From Radicibacter daui (lineage in GTDB: Bacteria > Pseudomonadota > Alphaproteobacteria > Radicibacterales > Radicibacteraceae), in NCBI GenBank assembly GCA_030657355.1, contig CP131056.1:3244501-3308500 (forward strand): a stretch of 64,000 nucleotides of DNA. Reading direction: 5' to 3'. Positions within the stretch are counted from its first letter, which is position 1; every line of letters starts with the position of its first letter. The translations under genes and the position numbers were made by a program. Shown piece by piece: positions 54,004-62,662 of this stretch. Under the pieces are notes generated by a model, which had not been told where the DNA came from, did not search any database, and worked only from the letters and a program-made list of their open reading frames with translations.

Positions 54004-56688
54004 ATGACCACCGGCGAGCCCCTGCGTCCCGATCCGGACGCACTGCTTGAAGAAGCCGCCCGCGCCAGTCGCGGGCGGCTCAAGGTGTTTCTCGGCATGG
54101 CCCCGGGCGTCGGCAAGACGTTCGAGATGCTGCGCTCGGCCCGGCGGGCCAAAGCCGCCGGGGAGGATGTGGTGGTGGGCGTGGTGGAAAGTCATGGCCG
54201 GCAGGAGACGCAGGCGCTCCTGCGCGGGCTGGAGGTGATGGCGCGCCAGCCGATGGAACACCGGGGCCGCAGCCTTCTGGAGTTCGACATCGACGGGGCG
54301 ATAGCCCGCCGCCCGGCGCTCTTGCTGGTCGATGAATATGCCCATTCCAACGCCCCCGGCTCGCGCCATCCCAAACGCTGGCAGGATGTGGCGGAGCTGC
54401 TGGATGCCGGCATCAATGTCTGGACCACCCTCAACGTCCAGCATCTGGAAAGCCTCAATGACGTCGTGTGGAAGATCACCGGCGTGCGCCAGCTGGAAAC
54501 GGTGCCCGACAACGCACTTTCGGCCGCCGACGAGATCGAGCTGATCGATCTGACGCCGGAGGAGCTGCGGCGCCGTCTTGCCGACGGCAAGGTTTACGTG
54601 CCGGAAACCGCCCGCCTCGCGTCGGAAAAATTCTTCCGCCTCGAAAACCTCACCGCCCTGCGCGAGCTTGCCCTGCGGCGCGCGGCACAGACGGTGGATG
54701 ACCAACTGGTGGGCGCGATGAAGCGCGCCGGGGTCGAAGGGCCATGGGCGGCGGGCGAGCGTATCCTCGTGCTCATCGGCGCCGATGCCGCGTCTTCCTC
54801 CCTCGTCCGTGCCGGGCGGCGGCTTTCCGACATGATCGGCGATGCCCCCTGGACAGTCGCGCATGTTGAACGGCCGAGCCATCCGGTGCTGGATGAAGGG
54901 GCGCAGCAACATCTCGGCACAGCCCTCAAGCTGGCCGAACAGCTGGGGGCCGCCGCGCTGATCCTGTCGGGCGAAGACATCGTCATCAGCGTCAAGGCCT
55001 ATGTCCGCCAGAACAACGTGACGCAGATTCTGGTCGGCAACCGGCGCTTCCAGCGGCGGCGGCCCTTCGGCCGCCCCTCGCTCACCGCGGCCCTGCTGGA
55101 GGACAGCACGGGCGCTGCCCTGCATGTGGTGACGGAGGCCCCGCAGGAGCAGGCCCCGGCCTTGCCCCGTCGCCCCCGGCTGGCCGCAGGGGTCAACTGG
55201 CGGCGCTATCTCTCCAGCGCCGGTTTCGTGGCCATCGCCACCGGCATTGCCTATCTCCTGCAGGCGCGATTTGCCGATGCCGATCTCAGCATGGTGTTTC
55301 TGACCGCCGTGCTGGCCAGCGGCGTGCTGCACGGCCTGCGCCCGGCCCTGCTGGCCGCCACGGCCTCCTTCCTCGCCTATAATTTTCTTTTCATCGAGCC
55401 GCTTTACACTTTCTGGATCGGCTCGCCGGCCAACCTGCTCGCCCTCTTCGCCTTCTGGGCGGTGGCGCTGGCAACCGGCGGGCTTGCCGGCCGGGTGCGC
55501 GACCAGGCAAGCGCCCTGTCGCGCCACACCGCCGCCATCACCTCGCTACTTGCCGTCAGCCGCCGCCTTTCGGCCGCCACGACCAAAGGCGAGGTCGCGC
55601 AGGCTATCGCCGACCATGTTTCGGCCGGCGTTGGCGGAGAGACGACGGTGCTGCTGCCCGAGGGCGGGGAAATCGCCGCCGTGGCCGGCACCCCCACCCT
55701 CACACCGCTCGGCACCTCGGCCATGACGGCGGCGCGCTGGGCGTGGGAGCGCGGCGAGGTAGCGGGCGCCGGCACCGGCACGCTGCCGCAGCTGCCGCGG
55801 ACCTTCTATCCGCTGCAAGGCTCGCGCGTGCGGGCCGGCGTGGTGGGGGTAGAGCATAGCGCCGCGCTGACCCCGGAAGCCCAGCGTTACCTCACGGCAC
55901 TGCTCGACCAGGGCGCCGTCGCACTGGAACGGGCGGAATTTGCCGCCGATGCGGCCGACGCCGAAGCGCTGCGCCGCAGCGACCGGCTGCGCGCCGCGCT
56001 GCTCAACTCCATCAGCCACGACCTGCGCACGCCGCTCTCCACCGTGCTCGGCTCGGCCACCACGCTGCTCGACTATGGACCGGTGCTGGAGCCCGACACG
56101 CGGCAAGACCTGCTGCTGAGCATCCGGGAAGAGGCCGAACGCCTCAGCCGCTATGTCGGCGACCTTCTGGACATGACGCGGCTGGAAGGCGGCGCGCTCG
56201 TCACCCGGCAGGAATGGACGGATATCCGCGACGTGCTGGCCGCCGCCATCGAGCGGGTACAGCGCCGGGCCGGCAACCGCCGCATCGACCGGGACTTCCC
56301 GGCCGACTTGTCCCTCATCCAGGCCGATCCGGGCCTTGCCGAACAGGCGGTGGTCAACATCCTGGAAAACGCCATAGCCTACAGCCCCGATGGCACCGCC
56401 ATCGAAGTGGCCGCCTATGAGGACAGGCGGGGTATCGTCATCAGCATCGAGGATGAGGGGCGCGGCGTGCCGACGGCGGAGCTGGAGCGGGTGTTCGAGA
56501 AATTCCACCGGCTGGAGGAGCCAAGCGACCGCCACAAGGGCTCCGGCCTCGGCCTTGCCATCTCCAAGGGTTTTGTGGAAGCCATGGGCGGACAGATTGC
56601 CGCCGCCAGCCCCATTCATGACGGGCACGGCACCCGCGTACTGATCAGCCTGCCAAAACCCGCCACCCCGCCGGAAGCCGCCGCATGA
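54004..56688 (+). CDS. kdpD: Osmosensitive K+ channel histidine kinase KdpD
   Basis: 894 residues: N-terminal KdpD domain with Walker-A-like GMAPGVGKTFEML and LLVDEYAHSNAPGSRHPKRWQDV, a Usp domain (about 245-370), four helices near 400-495 (DUF4118), a GAF region, dimerisation box RAALLNSISHDLRTPLSTVLGSATTLL (phospho-His) and ATPase boxes VVNILENAIAYSPDG, IEDEGRGVP and HKGSGLGLAISKGFVEAMGG. It senses low K+ and related signals and phosphorylates KdpE. The start lies seven bases after kdpC; its stop overlaps the kdpE start (ATGA). Confidence 0.97.
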   Translation: MTTGEPLRPDPDALLEEAARASRGRLKVFLGMAPGVGKTFEMLRSARRAKAAGEDVVVGVVESHGRQETQALLRGLEVMARQPMEHRGRSLLEFDIDGAIARRPALLLVDEYAHSNAPGSRHPKRWQDVAELLDAGINVWTTLNVQHLESLNDVVWKITGVRQLETVPDNALSAADEIELIDLTPEELRRRLADGKVYVPETARLASEKFFRLENLTALRELALRRAAQTVDDQLVGAMKRAGVEGPWAAGERILVLIGADAASSSLVRAGRRLSDMIGDAPWTVAHVERPSHPVLDEGAQQHLGTALKLAEQLGAAALILSGEDIVISVKAYVRQNNVTQILVGNRRFQRRRPFGRPSLTAALLEDSTGAALHVVTEAPQEQAPALPRRPRLAAGVNWRRYLSSAGFVAIATGIAYLLQARFADADLSMVFLTAVLASGVLHGLRPALLAATASFLAYNFLFIEPLYTFWIGSPANLLALFAFWAVALATGGLAGRVRDQASALSRHTAAITSLLAVSRRLSAATTKGEVAQAIADHVSAGVGGETTVLLPEGGEIAAVAGTPTLTPLGTSAMTAARWAWERGEVAGAGTGTLPQLPRTFYPLQGSRVRAGVVGVEHSAALTPEAQRYLTALLDQGAVALERAEFAADAADAEALRRSDRLRAALLNSISHDLRTPLSTVLGSATTLLDYGPVLEPDTRQDLLLSIREEAERLSRYVGDLLDMTRLEGGALVTRQEWTDIRDVLAAAIERVQRRAGNRRIDRDFPADLSLIQADPGLAEQAVVNILENAIAYSPDGTAIEVAAYEDRRGIVISIEDEGRGVPTAELERVFEKFHRLEEPSDRHKGSGLGLAISKGFVEAMGGQIAAASPIHDGHGTRVLISLPKPATPPEAAA

Positions 56689-57377
56689 CCGCGCACAGCC
56701 CGCGTATCCTCATCATCGACGACGAACCGCAGATCCAGCGCTTCCTCCAGCCGGCGCTCGCTGCCAGCGGGTACGAGCCCGTCAAGGCGATGACCGGCCG
56801 CGAGGGCCTTGCCGAAATTGCCCGCCGGGCACCCGATGCCGTGGTGCTCGATCTCGGCCTGCCGGACATGGACGGCAAGGAGGTACTGACCCGCGCCCGC
56901 GCCTTTTATGACGGCCCGATCCTTATCCTCTCCGCCCGTGACCGCGAGACGGAAAAGATCGACGCGCTCGACCTCGGCGCCGACGATTATGTCGAAAAAC
57001 CCTTCGGCGTCGGCGAACTGCTGGCCCGGCTGCGCGTCGCCCTGCGCCACAAGATCGAGCGGGCGGGCATAAAGCCCGTCATCGAGCGTGGCGGCTTCAA
57101 GCTGGATCTGACCCTGCGCCTTGTGACCCGCAATGGTGAGGCCGTGCGCCTCTCCCCCAAGGAATATGACCTGCTGGCCCTGCTGGCCGAAGGCGGCGGC
57201 AAGGTGCTGACGCACAAGCAGCTGCTGACCGCCGTCTGGGGGCCCGCCCATGCGGAGGACGTGCAGTACCTGCGCGTCTTCATCGGCCAGCTGCGCCAGA
57301 AACTGGAGGATGATCCGGCTACCCCGCGCCTCATCCTGACGGAGTCCGGGGTGGGGTACCGGTTCGGGGTAGAATAG
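56685..57377 (+). CDS. kdpE: Response regulator KdpE (3' end replaced by a donor allele)
   Basis: 230 residues: receiver domain (ILIIDDEPQIQRFLQPAL, phospho-Asp in VVLDLGLPDMDGKEV, ILSARD, VEKPFGVGELLARL) and an OmpR-type winged helix (LSPKEYDLLALLAEGGGKVLTHKQLLTAVWG...YLRVFIGQLRQKLEDDP). The C-terminus is LTESGVGYRFGVE. A second copy of the last 16 codons, with four changes near the stop and reading LTESGVGYRFRGE, lies 1 kb downstream at 58352-58401 and is likely the older resident end. The reading frame is intact, so KdpE should work as activator of kdp. Confidence 0.96.
   Translation: MTAHSPRILIIDDEPQIQRFLQPALAASGYEPVKAMTGREGLAEIARRAPDAVVLDLGLPDMDGKEVLTRARAFYDGPILILSARDRETEKIDALDLGADDYVEKPFGVGELLARLRVALRHKIERAGIKPVIERGGFKLDLTLRLVTRNGEAVRLSPKEYDLLALLAEGGGKVLTHKQLLTAVWGPAHAEDVQYLRVFIGQLRQKLEDDPATPRLILTESGVGYRFGVE
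57328..57377 (+). repeat. Direct repeat, left copy (kdpE 3' end)
   Basis: 50 bases ending at the kdpE stop. The first 38 are identical to 58352-58389, and the remaining 12 differ at four positions from 58390-58401. The two copies bracket the AT-rich islet. Confidence 0.95.
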
Positions 57378-57431
57378 TTATTGAACCTTAAACTTAATAA
57401 CGCATTTCAGTATATTTGGAACATTCAGCGA

Positions 57432-57785
57432 TCAAGTATCGGAACCTTTTATTTTCTCCATTAAATTCTCCAGCGATGGCGCACTAGATCTTCTCCATAA
57501 TGAACGAACAAGCCACACAAAACAAATTACGCCAAAAACAAAAAAAACTGCCTGCCAAACTGATGGTTCAAATATAAATTTTTTAAAATCAGCCGTAACG
57601 AAGGTTACGACAATAGATATCAGAAATCCAAGCGGTAAAATCCATGCACTTCTCGCCTCCACATCCCTGATGTGATTCGTCAATATCAAAAGAAGCTTAT
57701 CCTCAGTTATCTGTATAACCTCCTGGGACAAATTTCCATGAACCGCTTTAATAGGGGCGCTGGCAGGAACAAATCCGTCACTCAT
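57432..57785 (-). CDS. Two-helix membrane protein of the AT-rich islet
   Basis: 117 residues from ATG 57785 (GTG 57794 is also possible). N-terminal ~45 residues are polar (MSDGFVPASAPIKAVHGNL...LTNHIRDVEARSAW), followed by two helices, ILPLGFLISIVVTFVTA and VFFVFGVICFVWLVRSLW, and a basic-acidic tail. Its start overlaps the stop of the upstream gene by eight bases, so the two are coupled. The codons are far more AT-rich than in flanking kdp and transporter genes, a sign of transfer. I do not recognise the family; a role at the membrane together with its partner is all that can be said. Confidence 0.8.
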   Translation of the reverse strand: MSDGFVPASAPIKAVHGNLSQEVIQITEDKLLLILTNHIRDVEARSAWILPLGFLISIVVTFVTADFKKFIFEPSVWQAVFFVFGVICFVWLVRSLWRRSSAPSLENLMEKIKGSDT

Positions 57786-58128
57786 GCCGCCCACCCCAGA
57801 AAAAGGAGATCACTAGAAATTTAAACCCCTGCACATCATATCCGGAAAAATTTATTAGAATTTCCCTGCCATCTCTACTCCATATCAAAAATGGATTCAT
57901 AGAAGACATAGGAAGATTACTATTTAAATTATATATAGTAAGAACACCATAACCTTCCGGAGAAGTAAATTCAAACCTCCCCCCGTCACTCCTATCATCA
58001 GTTGCAAATTTTACGTTTATTTTAATGTCAATTCCATCTACAGAAAATTCAACCCAAGCATCCTCACCAGAAGGGACTTGCAAAGTCGCAGTCTCTATCT
58101 GCCTTCTTCCACCAACAGTCACATTCAT
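57778..58128 (-). CDS. DUF6864-like small protein of the AT-rich islet
   Basis: 116 residues without a signal peptide or helix: MNVTVGGRRQIETATLQVPSGEDAWVEFSVDGIDIKINVKFATDDRSDGGRFEFTS, then EGYGVLTIYNLNSNLPMSSMNPFLIWSRDGREILINFSGYDVQGFKFLVISFFW. The all-beta pattern (VTVGG..., short strands, a NxNN-like core and a final strand) resembles DUF6864, judged by eye only. It is the first gene of a two-gene unit with the membrane protein at 57432. Codon use is AT-rich. The function is unknown; small soluble plus membrane pairs on islets can be toxin, immunity or defence modules, but nothing here proves this. Confidence 0.7.
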   Translation of the reverse strand: MNVTVGGRRQIETATLQVPSGEDAWVEFSVDGIDIKINVKFATDDRSDGGRFEFTSPEGYGVLTIYNLNSNLPMSSMNPFLIWSRDGREILINFSGYDVQGFKFLVISFFWGGRHE

Positions 58129-58276
58129 AATACACCAAAATAACTAATCATTTAGAAATAATACAGAAAGTGCGTGTTTACATCAATGCACGAGCGGCTC
58201 ATCTTTTTCATAAAAATACAACACATGGGAATTAAGGGACTTTAAAAAGCAACCGTAAGTGAAGGCAAAGCGCCCC
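58129..58276 (-). promoter_or_regulatory. AT-rich promoter region of the two-gene cassette
   Basis: 148 strongly AT-rich bases upstream of the DUF6864-like gene and, in the other direction, upstream of the SDR fragment. It should hold the cassette promoter, as no other gene precedes it; several A/T runs make a single -10 box hard to fix. Confidence 0.4.
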
Positions 58277-58363
58277 ATGGATCTGCAGCTTAAAGACAAG
58301 GTCGCCGTCATCACCGGCGCTTCCAAGGGCATCGGCCTCGGTATCGCCCGGGCCTCATCCTGA
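58277..58363 (+). pseudogene. 5' fragment of an SDR gene (26 codons)
   Basis: 58277-58354 encodes exactly the first 26 residues (MDLQLKDKVAVITGASKGIG then LGIARA) of the SDR that starts at 63624. The DNA matches at 73 of 78 bases and all five differences are silent, so it is an allele from another lineage, not a fresh copy. At codon 26 it runs into the second kdpE end and stops after two more codons (TCA TCC TGA). Confidence 0.93.
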
Positions 58364-58401
58364 CGGAGTCCGGGGTGGGGTACCGGTTCAGAGGGGAATA
58401 G
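58352..58401 (+). pseudogene. Displaced kdpE 3' end (right copy of direct repeat)
   Basis: The frame LILTESGVGYRFRGE-stop corresponds to the end of KdpE and is followed nine bases later by the convergent flavoprotein gene. This would be the natural context of the resident kdpE end before the islet arrived. It overlaps the last codon of the SDR fragment by the shared GCC. Confidence 0.9.
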
Positions 58402-58410
58402 CGGCAGGCT

Positions 58411-59865
58411 TCACCCGATGCCGCGATGGCGGCCCCGGCGGGCGGCGATGAGCGCGGCAATATGGCGGGCGGCCCGATCCGCCTGCGCCACGATTTCACC
58501 GATGGCGGTGACTTCAAGCAAAGAGCCCTGACCGAGCGGGCCGAGGGCAAAGAGATCATCCGCCGGCGCTCCGATGGAATCACGCGCCCTGCCTGTGGCG
58601 TCGACATAAAAACCCAGATTATGCGGGTCGCGGCGCAGCAGCCCCTCGGCAACCATCTGCCTTTCGAGCACGCCGCCCGTGTCGGGGGCCGTACCACGAC
58701 AATCGAAAACAGCGTCAAACCGCTCCTCGAACTCCAGCCGGGTGCTACGCGGACGATAGATCACCCCGAGCCCGCCTTCTGAAAGAGGGTGCGTGCGGGA
58801 GACCCGCCCCGCCACGAGACGCAGGGCGCCGCTACGGACTTCATCCTCCAGCTTCCGGCCGATCTGGGGCGGCACGCGGTGACGGTGGACATTCCAGTAG
58901 GCCCGCAAATGACGCAGGAACCGCGCCTGCTCGCGCCCGTCCAGTGCCTGCCACAGTCCGGCGATATGCGGGCGCAGCCCGTCGATGATGGATTGCCAGA
59001 CCTCACCTTGCGCTTCGGCCTGCCGCGTCGCCTGGCGCAGCCGGTGCAGGATCGCGCTCATGGAGGCAACGCCCGCCAGATCGGGCACAAACCGGGTGGG
59101 TGCCGTGCGGGCATGCGGGCGAGGCAGCAGGCCCCGGCGGGAGATCGCGGTCACCGCCCCCTGGAAACCTTGCCGGCGAAGGGTCAGCAGACCATCGATC
59201 ATCGAGAGGCCGGTACCAAGAAAAGCCACCGAGCCCTGCTGTGGCAGCCCCTCATAGGCACTCTCGTCATAAACATCGCCGCAATGCCCGCCGGCACTCC
59301 GGCGGGACCCGTAGCCGGTCGCGAGCATGACGATGTCGGCCGTAAAATGCGCTCCGGAGGCAAGCGTCAGATCGAAGCCCTCGGTCCGGTGGTGCACCGC
59401 TGTCACCGCTTCGGCGAACAGCCGCAGATCGAGATCGCCATGAGCGGCGACGCCTGTCAGCAACCGCTCATTCACGAATCGGCCAAAGGCCTCGCGCGGC
59501 ACGAACGAGGCTTCCAGCGAACCGCCCCCGGCACTGGTGGCAGCTCCCTCCCAGTCATTGGCCAATAACCAGTCGATGAAGTCGCGCGGACGGGTCGGAT
59601 CGAGCCCGACATTGAGCGCCCGACTGTTGAGTAGCTGGTGCGCGTTGGAGCGGCCATAGGCGAGCCCCTTGCCGAGTTGGCCAGAGGGTTCGAAGACCTG
59701 AAGGGTGAGCCCGGCCGAAACCGAGCGTGCCAGCGCGGCGATAACTGCCGCCGCCGTGAAGCCGCCGCCGACCACGGCAATGGATACTCCCTCGCCGCTG
59801 CGCCGCACAGGCCGGGGTAGTTCACCGGCCCGCCTCGCCTGTGTCCCAGGCAGATGCTCGTCCAT
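58411..59865 (-). CDS. FAD/NAD(P)-binding flavoprotein (NAD_binding_9 type)
   Basis: 484 residues from ATG 59865 (AAGGAG seven bases before). ISIAVVGGGFTAAAVIAAL is the FAD-binding GxGxxxA/G motif; GLAYGRSNAHQLLNSRALNVGLDPTRPRDFIDWL and DIVMLATGYGSR are hallmark blocks of the PF13454-type family, and SVAFLGTGLSMIDGLLTLRRQGFQGAVTAISRRGLLPRPH a second nucleotide-binding fold. No membrane segments. It is divergent from a sulfonate-type ABC transporter and TauD-like gene, a known partnership in proteobacteria, so it might supply or recycle reducing power or act on the same sulfur/nitrogen source. Confidence 0.9.
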   Translation of the reverse strand: MDEHLPGTQARRAGELPRPVRRSGEGVSIAVVGGGFTAAAVIAALARSVSAGLTLQVFEPSGQLGKGLAYGRSNAHQLLNSRALNVGLDPTRPRDFIDWLLANDWEGAATSAGGGSLEASFVPREAFGRFVNERLLTGVAAHGDLDLRLFAEAVTAVHHRTEGFDLTLASGAHFTADIVMLATGYGSRRSAGGHCGDVYDESAYEGLPQQGSVAFLGTGLSMIDGLLTLRRQGFQGAVTAISRRGLLPRPHARTAPTRFVPDLAGVASMSAILHRLRQATRQAEAQGEVWQSIIDGLRPHIAGLWQALDGREQARFLRHLRAYWNVHRHRVPPQIGRKLEDEVRSGALRLVAGRVSRTHPLSEGGLGVIYRPRSTRLEFEERFDAVFDCRGTAPDTGGVLERQMVAEGLLRRDPHNLGFYVDATGRARDSIGAPADDLFALGPLGQGSLLEVTAIGEIVAQADRAARHIAALIAARRGRHRGIG

Positions 59866-60020
59866 CACTCGCTCCTTCCGGGTGTCGTGATCCGGGATGC
59901 CCAAGGCATCGCCCTGCGTTACACCTTAAACCCTATTGACTTGGTATAGTATAGGCAATAACGAATCAGGAAGTGAAATTTGACGCTCATATCGAATATT
60001 AAACAAACAGGAGACGTTAA

Positions 60021-61028
60021 ATGTTTTCGCCCCGACACCTCCCTCTCGCGCTGGCCGCGGCGGCGGCGCTTGCAGTCACCTCCGCCCCGGCTCTGGCCGA
60101 AACAGCGCAGCTGCGTATTGCCCAGCAATTCGGTGTGGCGTACCTGCCGCTGCACGTCGCCAAGGAAAAGGGGCTCATTGAAGCCCACGCCAGGGCCCTG
60201 GGCATAACGCCGCCAAAAGTGGAATGGCTGCAAATTTCCGGCGCGGCCGGAATGAACGACGCCCTTATCTCCGGCGGGCTCGATTTTGCCTCTGCCGGCA
60301 TCGCGCCGATGATTCTTACCTGGGGCAAAACCCGCGACACCGCGAAGATCACCGGCGTCGCCGCCCTTGGCTCCCTGCCGAACGTGCTGGTCACCAACCG
60401 GCCCGAGATCCGGACGATCAGGGATTTTACCGACAAGGACCGGATCGCCCTGCCGTCGGTCAAGGTCGGGTTCCAGCCCATCGTGCTGCAGATGGCCGCC
60501 GACCAGACCTTCGGCCAGTATGACAAGCTCGATCCCTTGACCGTCAGCGTGCCGCACCCGGACGCCGCCGCCGCGCTCATCGGCGGCAAATCGGAGATCA
60601 CAGCGCATTTCACGTCCCCGCCCTTCATCCAGCAGGAACTGGCGGCGGGAAACACCCACGCCATTCTCAGCAGCTATGACGTCTTCGGCGGGCCGCACAC
60701 CTTCAACGTGGTTTATTCCACCGAGCGTTTCATCAAGGACAATCCAAAGACCATCGAAGCCTTCATCGACGCGCTCGATGAAGCCAATGGCTGGATCAAG
60801 GCCAACCCGGCCGATGCTGCCGCGCTCTATATCAAGGTGGAGAACTCCAAACTCAATCCGGCGCTCATCCAGTCGATCATCACCGACAAGGATGTGAATT
60901 TCACCACCATTCCCCAGGGTGCGCAGAAGTTCGCCGACTTCGAGGCGCGGATCGGCCTCATCAAGCAGGCCCCGAAGTCCTGGACCGAGCTGTTCCCGGC
61001 GACGCTTGCCAGCAGGGCGGGAAGCTGA
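60021..61028 (+). CDS. Sulfonate/taurine-type ABC transporter substrate-binding protein
   Basis: 335 residues with a signal peptide (AAAAALAVTSAPALAET) and the NMT1/SsuA-TauA fold: LRIAQQFGVAYLPLHVAKEKGLIEAHARALG, DALISGGLDFASAGIAPMILTWGKTRD, ALPSVKVGFQPIVLQMAADQTFG. Delivers an organosulfur or related compound to the permease. CAGGAGA lies eight bases before ATG 60021. TTGACT at 59936 is a possible -35 box with no clear -10. First of four genes (SBP, ATPase, permease, dioxygenase). Confidence 0.92.
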   Translation: MFSPRHLPLALAAAAALAVTSAPALAETAQLRIAQQFGVAYLPLHVAKEKGLIEAHARALGITPPKVEWLQISGAAGMNDALISGGLDFASAGIAPMILTWGKTRDTAKITGVAALGSLPNVLVTNRPEIRTIRDFTDKDRIALPSVKVGFQPIVLQMAADQTFGQYDKLDPLTVSVPHPDAAAALIGGKSEITAHFTSPPFIQQELAAGNTHAILSSYDVFGGPHTFNVVYSTERFIKDNPKTIEAFIDALDEANGWIKANPADAAALYIKVENSKLNPALIQSIITDKDVNFTTIPQGAQKFADFEARIGLIKQAPKSWTELFPATLASRAGS

Positions 61029-61032
61029 CGCC

Positions 61033-61854
61033 ATGAGTGGCCTCGTGCTGGAATTCGACAGCGGCCTGGCTGCGGCAAAAGCCGTCCCCCCGCTGCTATC
61101 GGTCACGGCCGTCACCGTGCGCTATCGCTCCGGCAGCCGCGACGTGACGGCCGTATCCGATGTCAGTCTCGATCTGGCTGCGGGAGAACGGCTGGTTTTG
61201 CTCGGCCCTTCGGGATGCGGCAAATCCACCCTGCTGCGCGCCATCGGCGGGTTCATCCGTCCGGCCACTGGCCATATTGAGCTGAAGGGCGAAGCCGTCC
61301 TTGGCCCCTCGCCTGAACGCATGACGGTGTTTCAGGAGTTCGACCAGCTTCTGCCGTGGAAAACGGTTGAGGAAAACGTGGCCTACGGCCTGCGCCGGGC
61401 CCGCGGCCTGCCGCGTGCCGAGGCAAGGGAAGTAGCGCGCAACTGGATTGGCCGGGTCGGCCTTGCCGATTTTGCCCATGCCCACCCGCACACGCTTTCC
61501 GGGGGGATGAAGCAAAGGGTGGCAATCGCCCGCGCCTTCGCCATCAAACCTCGCCTGCTGCTGCTGGACGAGCCCTTTGCCGCCCTGGATGCCCTCACCC
61601 GCCGGCGCATGCAGGATGAGCTGCTCGCCCTGTGCGAGGATACCCAGGTGACCGCCATCTTCGTAACGCACGGCATCGACGAGGCGATCCGCGTTGGCAC
61701 CCGCATCCTCACCTTCAGCCCGCATCCGGGCCGCATCATCGCCAGCCACAAGGTCAGCGATGACGAACGCCGCCGCGGCAGCCGCGCCTTCGCCGGCCTT
61801 GAGGCCCGCCTGCAGGAAAAGCTTTTCGACGGAAGGGACAATGCCGATGTCTGA
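61033..61854 (+). CDS. ABC transporter ATP-binding protein (SsuB/TauB type)
   Basis: 273 residues: Walker A LLGPSGCGKSTLLRAIGGF, Q-loop VFQEFDQLLPWKTVEENVAYGLR, signature LSGGMKQRVAIARAF, Walker B LLLLDEPFAALDALTRRRMQDEL and switch His in FVTHGIDEAIR. The LLPWxTVxxNV segment is characteristic of nitrate/sulfonate/taurine importers. The stop overlaps the permease start by eight bases. Confidence 0.94.
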   Translation: MSGLVLEFDSGLAAAKAVPPLLSVTAVTVRYRSGSRDVTAVSDVSLDLAAGERLVLLGPSGCGKSTLLRAIGGFIRPATGHIELKGEAVLGPSPERMTVFQEFDQLLPWKTVEENVAYGLRRARGLPRAEAREVARNWIGRVGLADFAHAHPHTLSGGMKQRVAIARAFAIKPRLLLLDEPFAALDALTRRRMQDELLALCEDTQVTAIFVTHGIDEAIRVGTRILTFSPHPGRIIASHKVSDDERRRGSRAFAGLEARLQEKLFDGRDNADV

Positions 61855-62662
61855 GCAGACCCTTGCGGCAGCTCCCGCCGGCACAGGCTTGCTGCCGCGC
61901 CTTGCCTGGCGGCGTCTGGCCGTTTTCACCGGCCTTCTTGGTCTGTGGCAAGCCTACGCCCTCTGGCTCGGCAATCCGCTGCTGCTACCAACAGTGGATA
62001 CAACCTTCGCCGCCCTGTGGAGCGGCTTTGCCTCTGGCGAACTGGTGGACCGTACTCTTGCCTCGCTCCGCGTACTGCTGGTGGGTTACGCCGGCGGGGT
62101 GGCGGTTGCAGCGCTCTTGGCAAGTTTCGCCGCGCTCTCGCGCTGGGGGGACGACGCGCTGGGGGTGCTCACCTCGATGTTCAATCCACTGCCGGCGGTG
62201 GCGCTGCTGCCCATCGCCCTGCTGTGGTTCGGCATTGGCATGCCCAGCATCGTCTTCGTCATCATTCATTCCGTGGCCTGGCCACTGGCTGTGGCCGGCC
62301 ATACCGGCTTCCGCTCCGTGGCGCCGACCCTGCGCATGGCGGCGCGGAACATGGGGCTCTCCGGCCCACGCTTCGTGGTGGAGATCCTTGTCCCGGCTGC
62401 TTTTCCGCAGATTCTCTCCGGCCTCAGGATCGGCTGGGCCTTTGCCTGGCGCACGCTGATTGCCGCCGAACTGGTGTTTGGCACCAGCTCCCAGTCCGGC
62501 GGCCTCGGCTGGTTCATCTACATCAACCGGGCCCAGCTGGAGACGCCCAGCGTCTTCGCCGGCCTTGCCGTCATCATTCTCATCGGCCTGCTGGTCGAGG
62601 GGCTGCTGTTCCGCAGCGTCTCGCGGCTGACCGTGCAACGTTGGGGACAGGAACAGTCATGA
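61847..62662 (+). CDS. ABC transporter permease (SsuC/TauC type)
   Basis: 271 residues from ATG 61847 (an ATG at 61841 is in frame; AAGGGA favours 61847). Six helices and the BPD_transp_1 loop GFRSVAPTLRMAARNMGLSGPRFVVEILVPAAFPQILSGLRIGWAFAWRTLIAAEL, which contacts the ATPase. MFNPLPAVALLPIALLWFGIG is the sulfonate/nitrate-type core. Stop and next start overlap (ATGA). Confidence 0.94.
   Translation: MSEQTLAAAPAGTGLLPRLAWRRLAVFTGLLGLWQAYALWLGNPLLLPTVDTTFAALWSGFASGELVDRTLASLRVLLVGYAGGVAVAALLASFAALSRWGDDALGVLTSMFNPLPAVALLPIALLWFGIGMPSIVFVIIHSVAWPLAVAGHTGFRSVAPTLRMAARNMGLSGPRFVVEILVPAAFPQILSGLRIGWAFAWRTLIAAELVFGTSSQSGGLGWFIYINRAQLETPSVFAGLAVIILIGLLVEGLLFRSVSRLTVQRWGQEQS

Noticed and set aside
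57328-58401. Integrase-type attL/attR sites around the islet
   Set aside because: The direct repeats lie at a gene end as att sites do, but there is no integrase, and the SDR fragment at the right edge fits homologous plus microhomology joining better than site-specific insertion.
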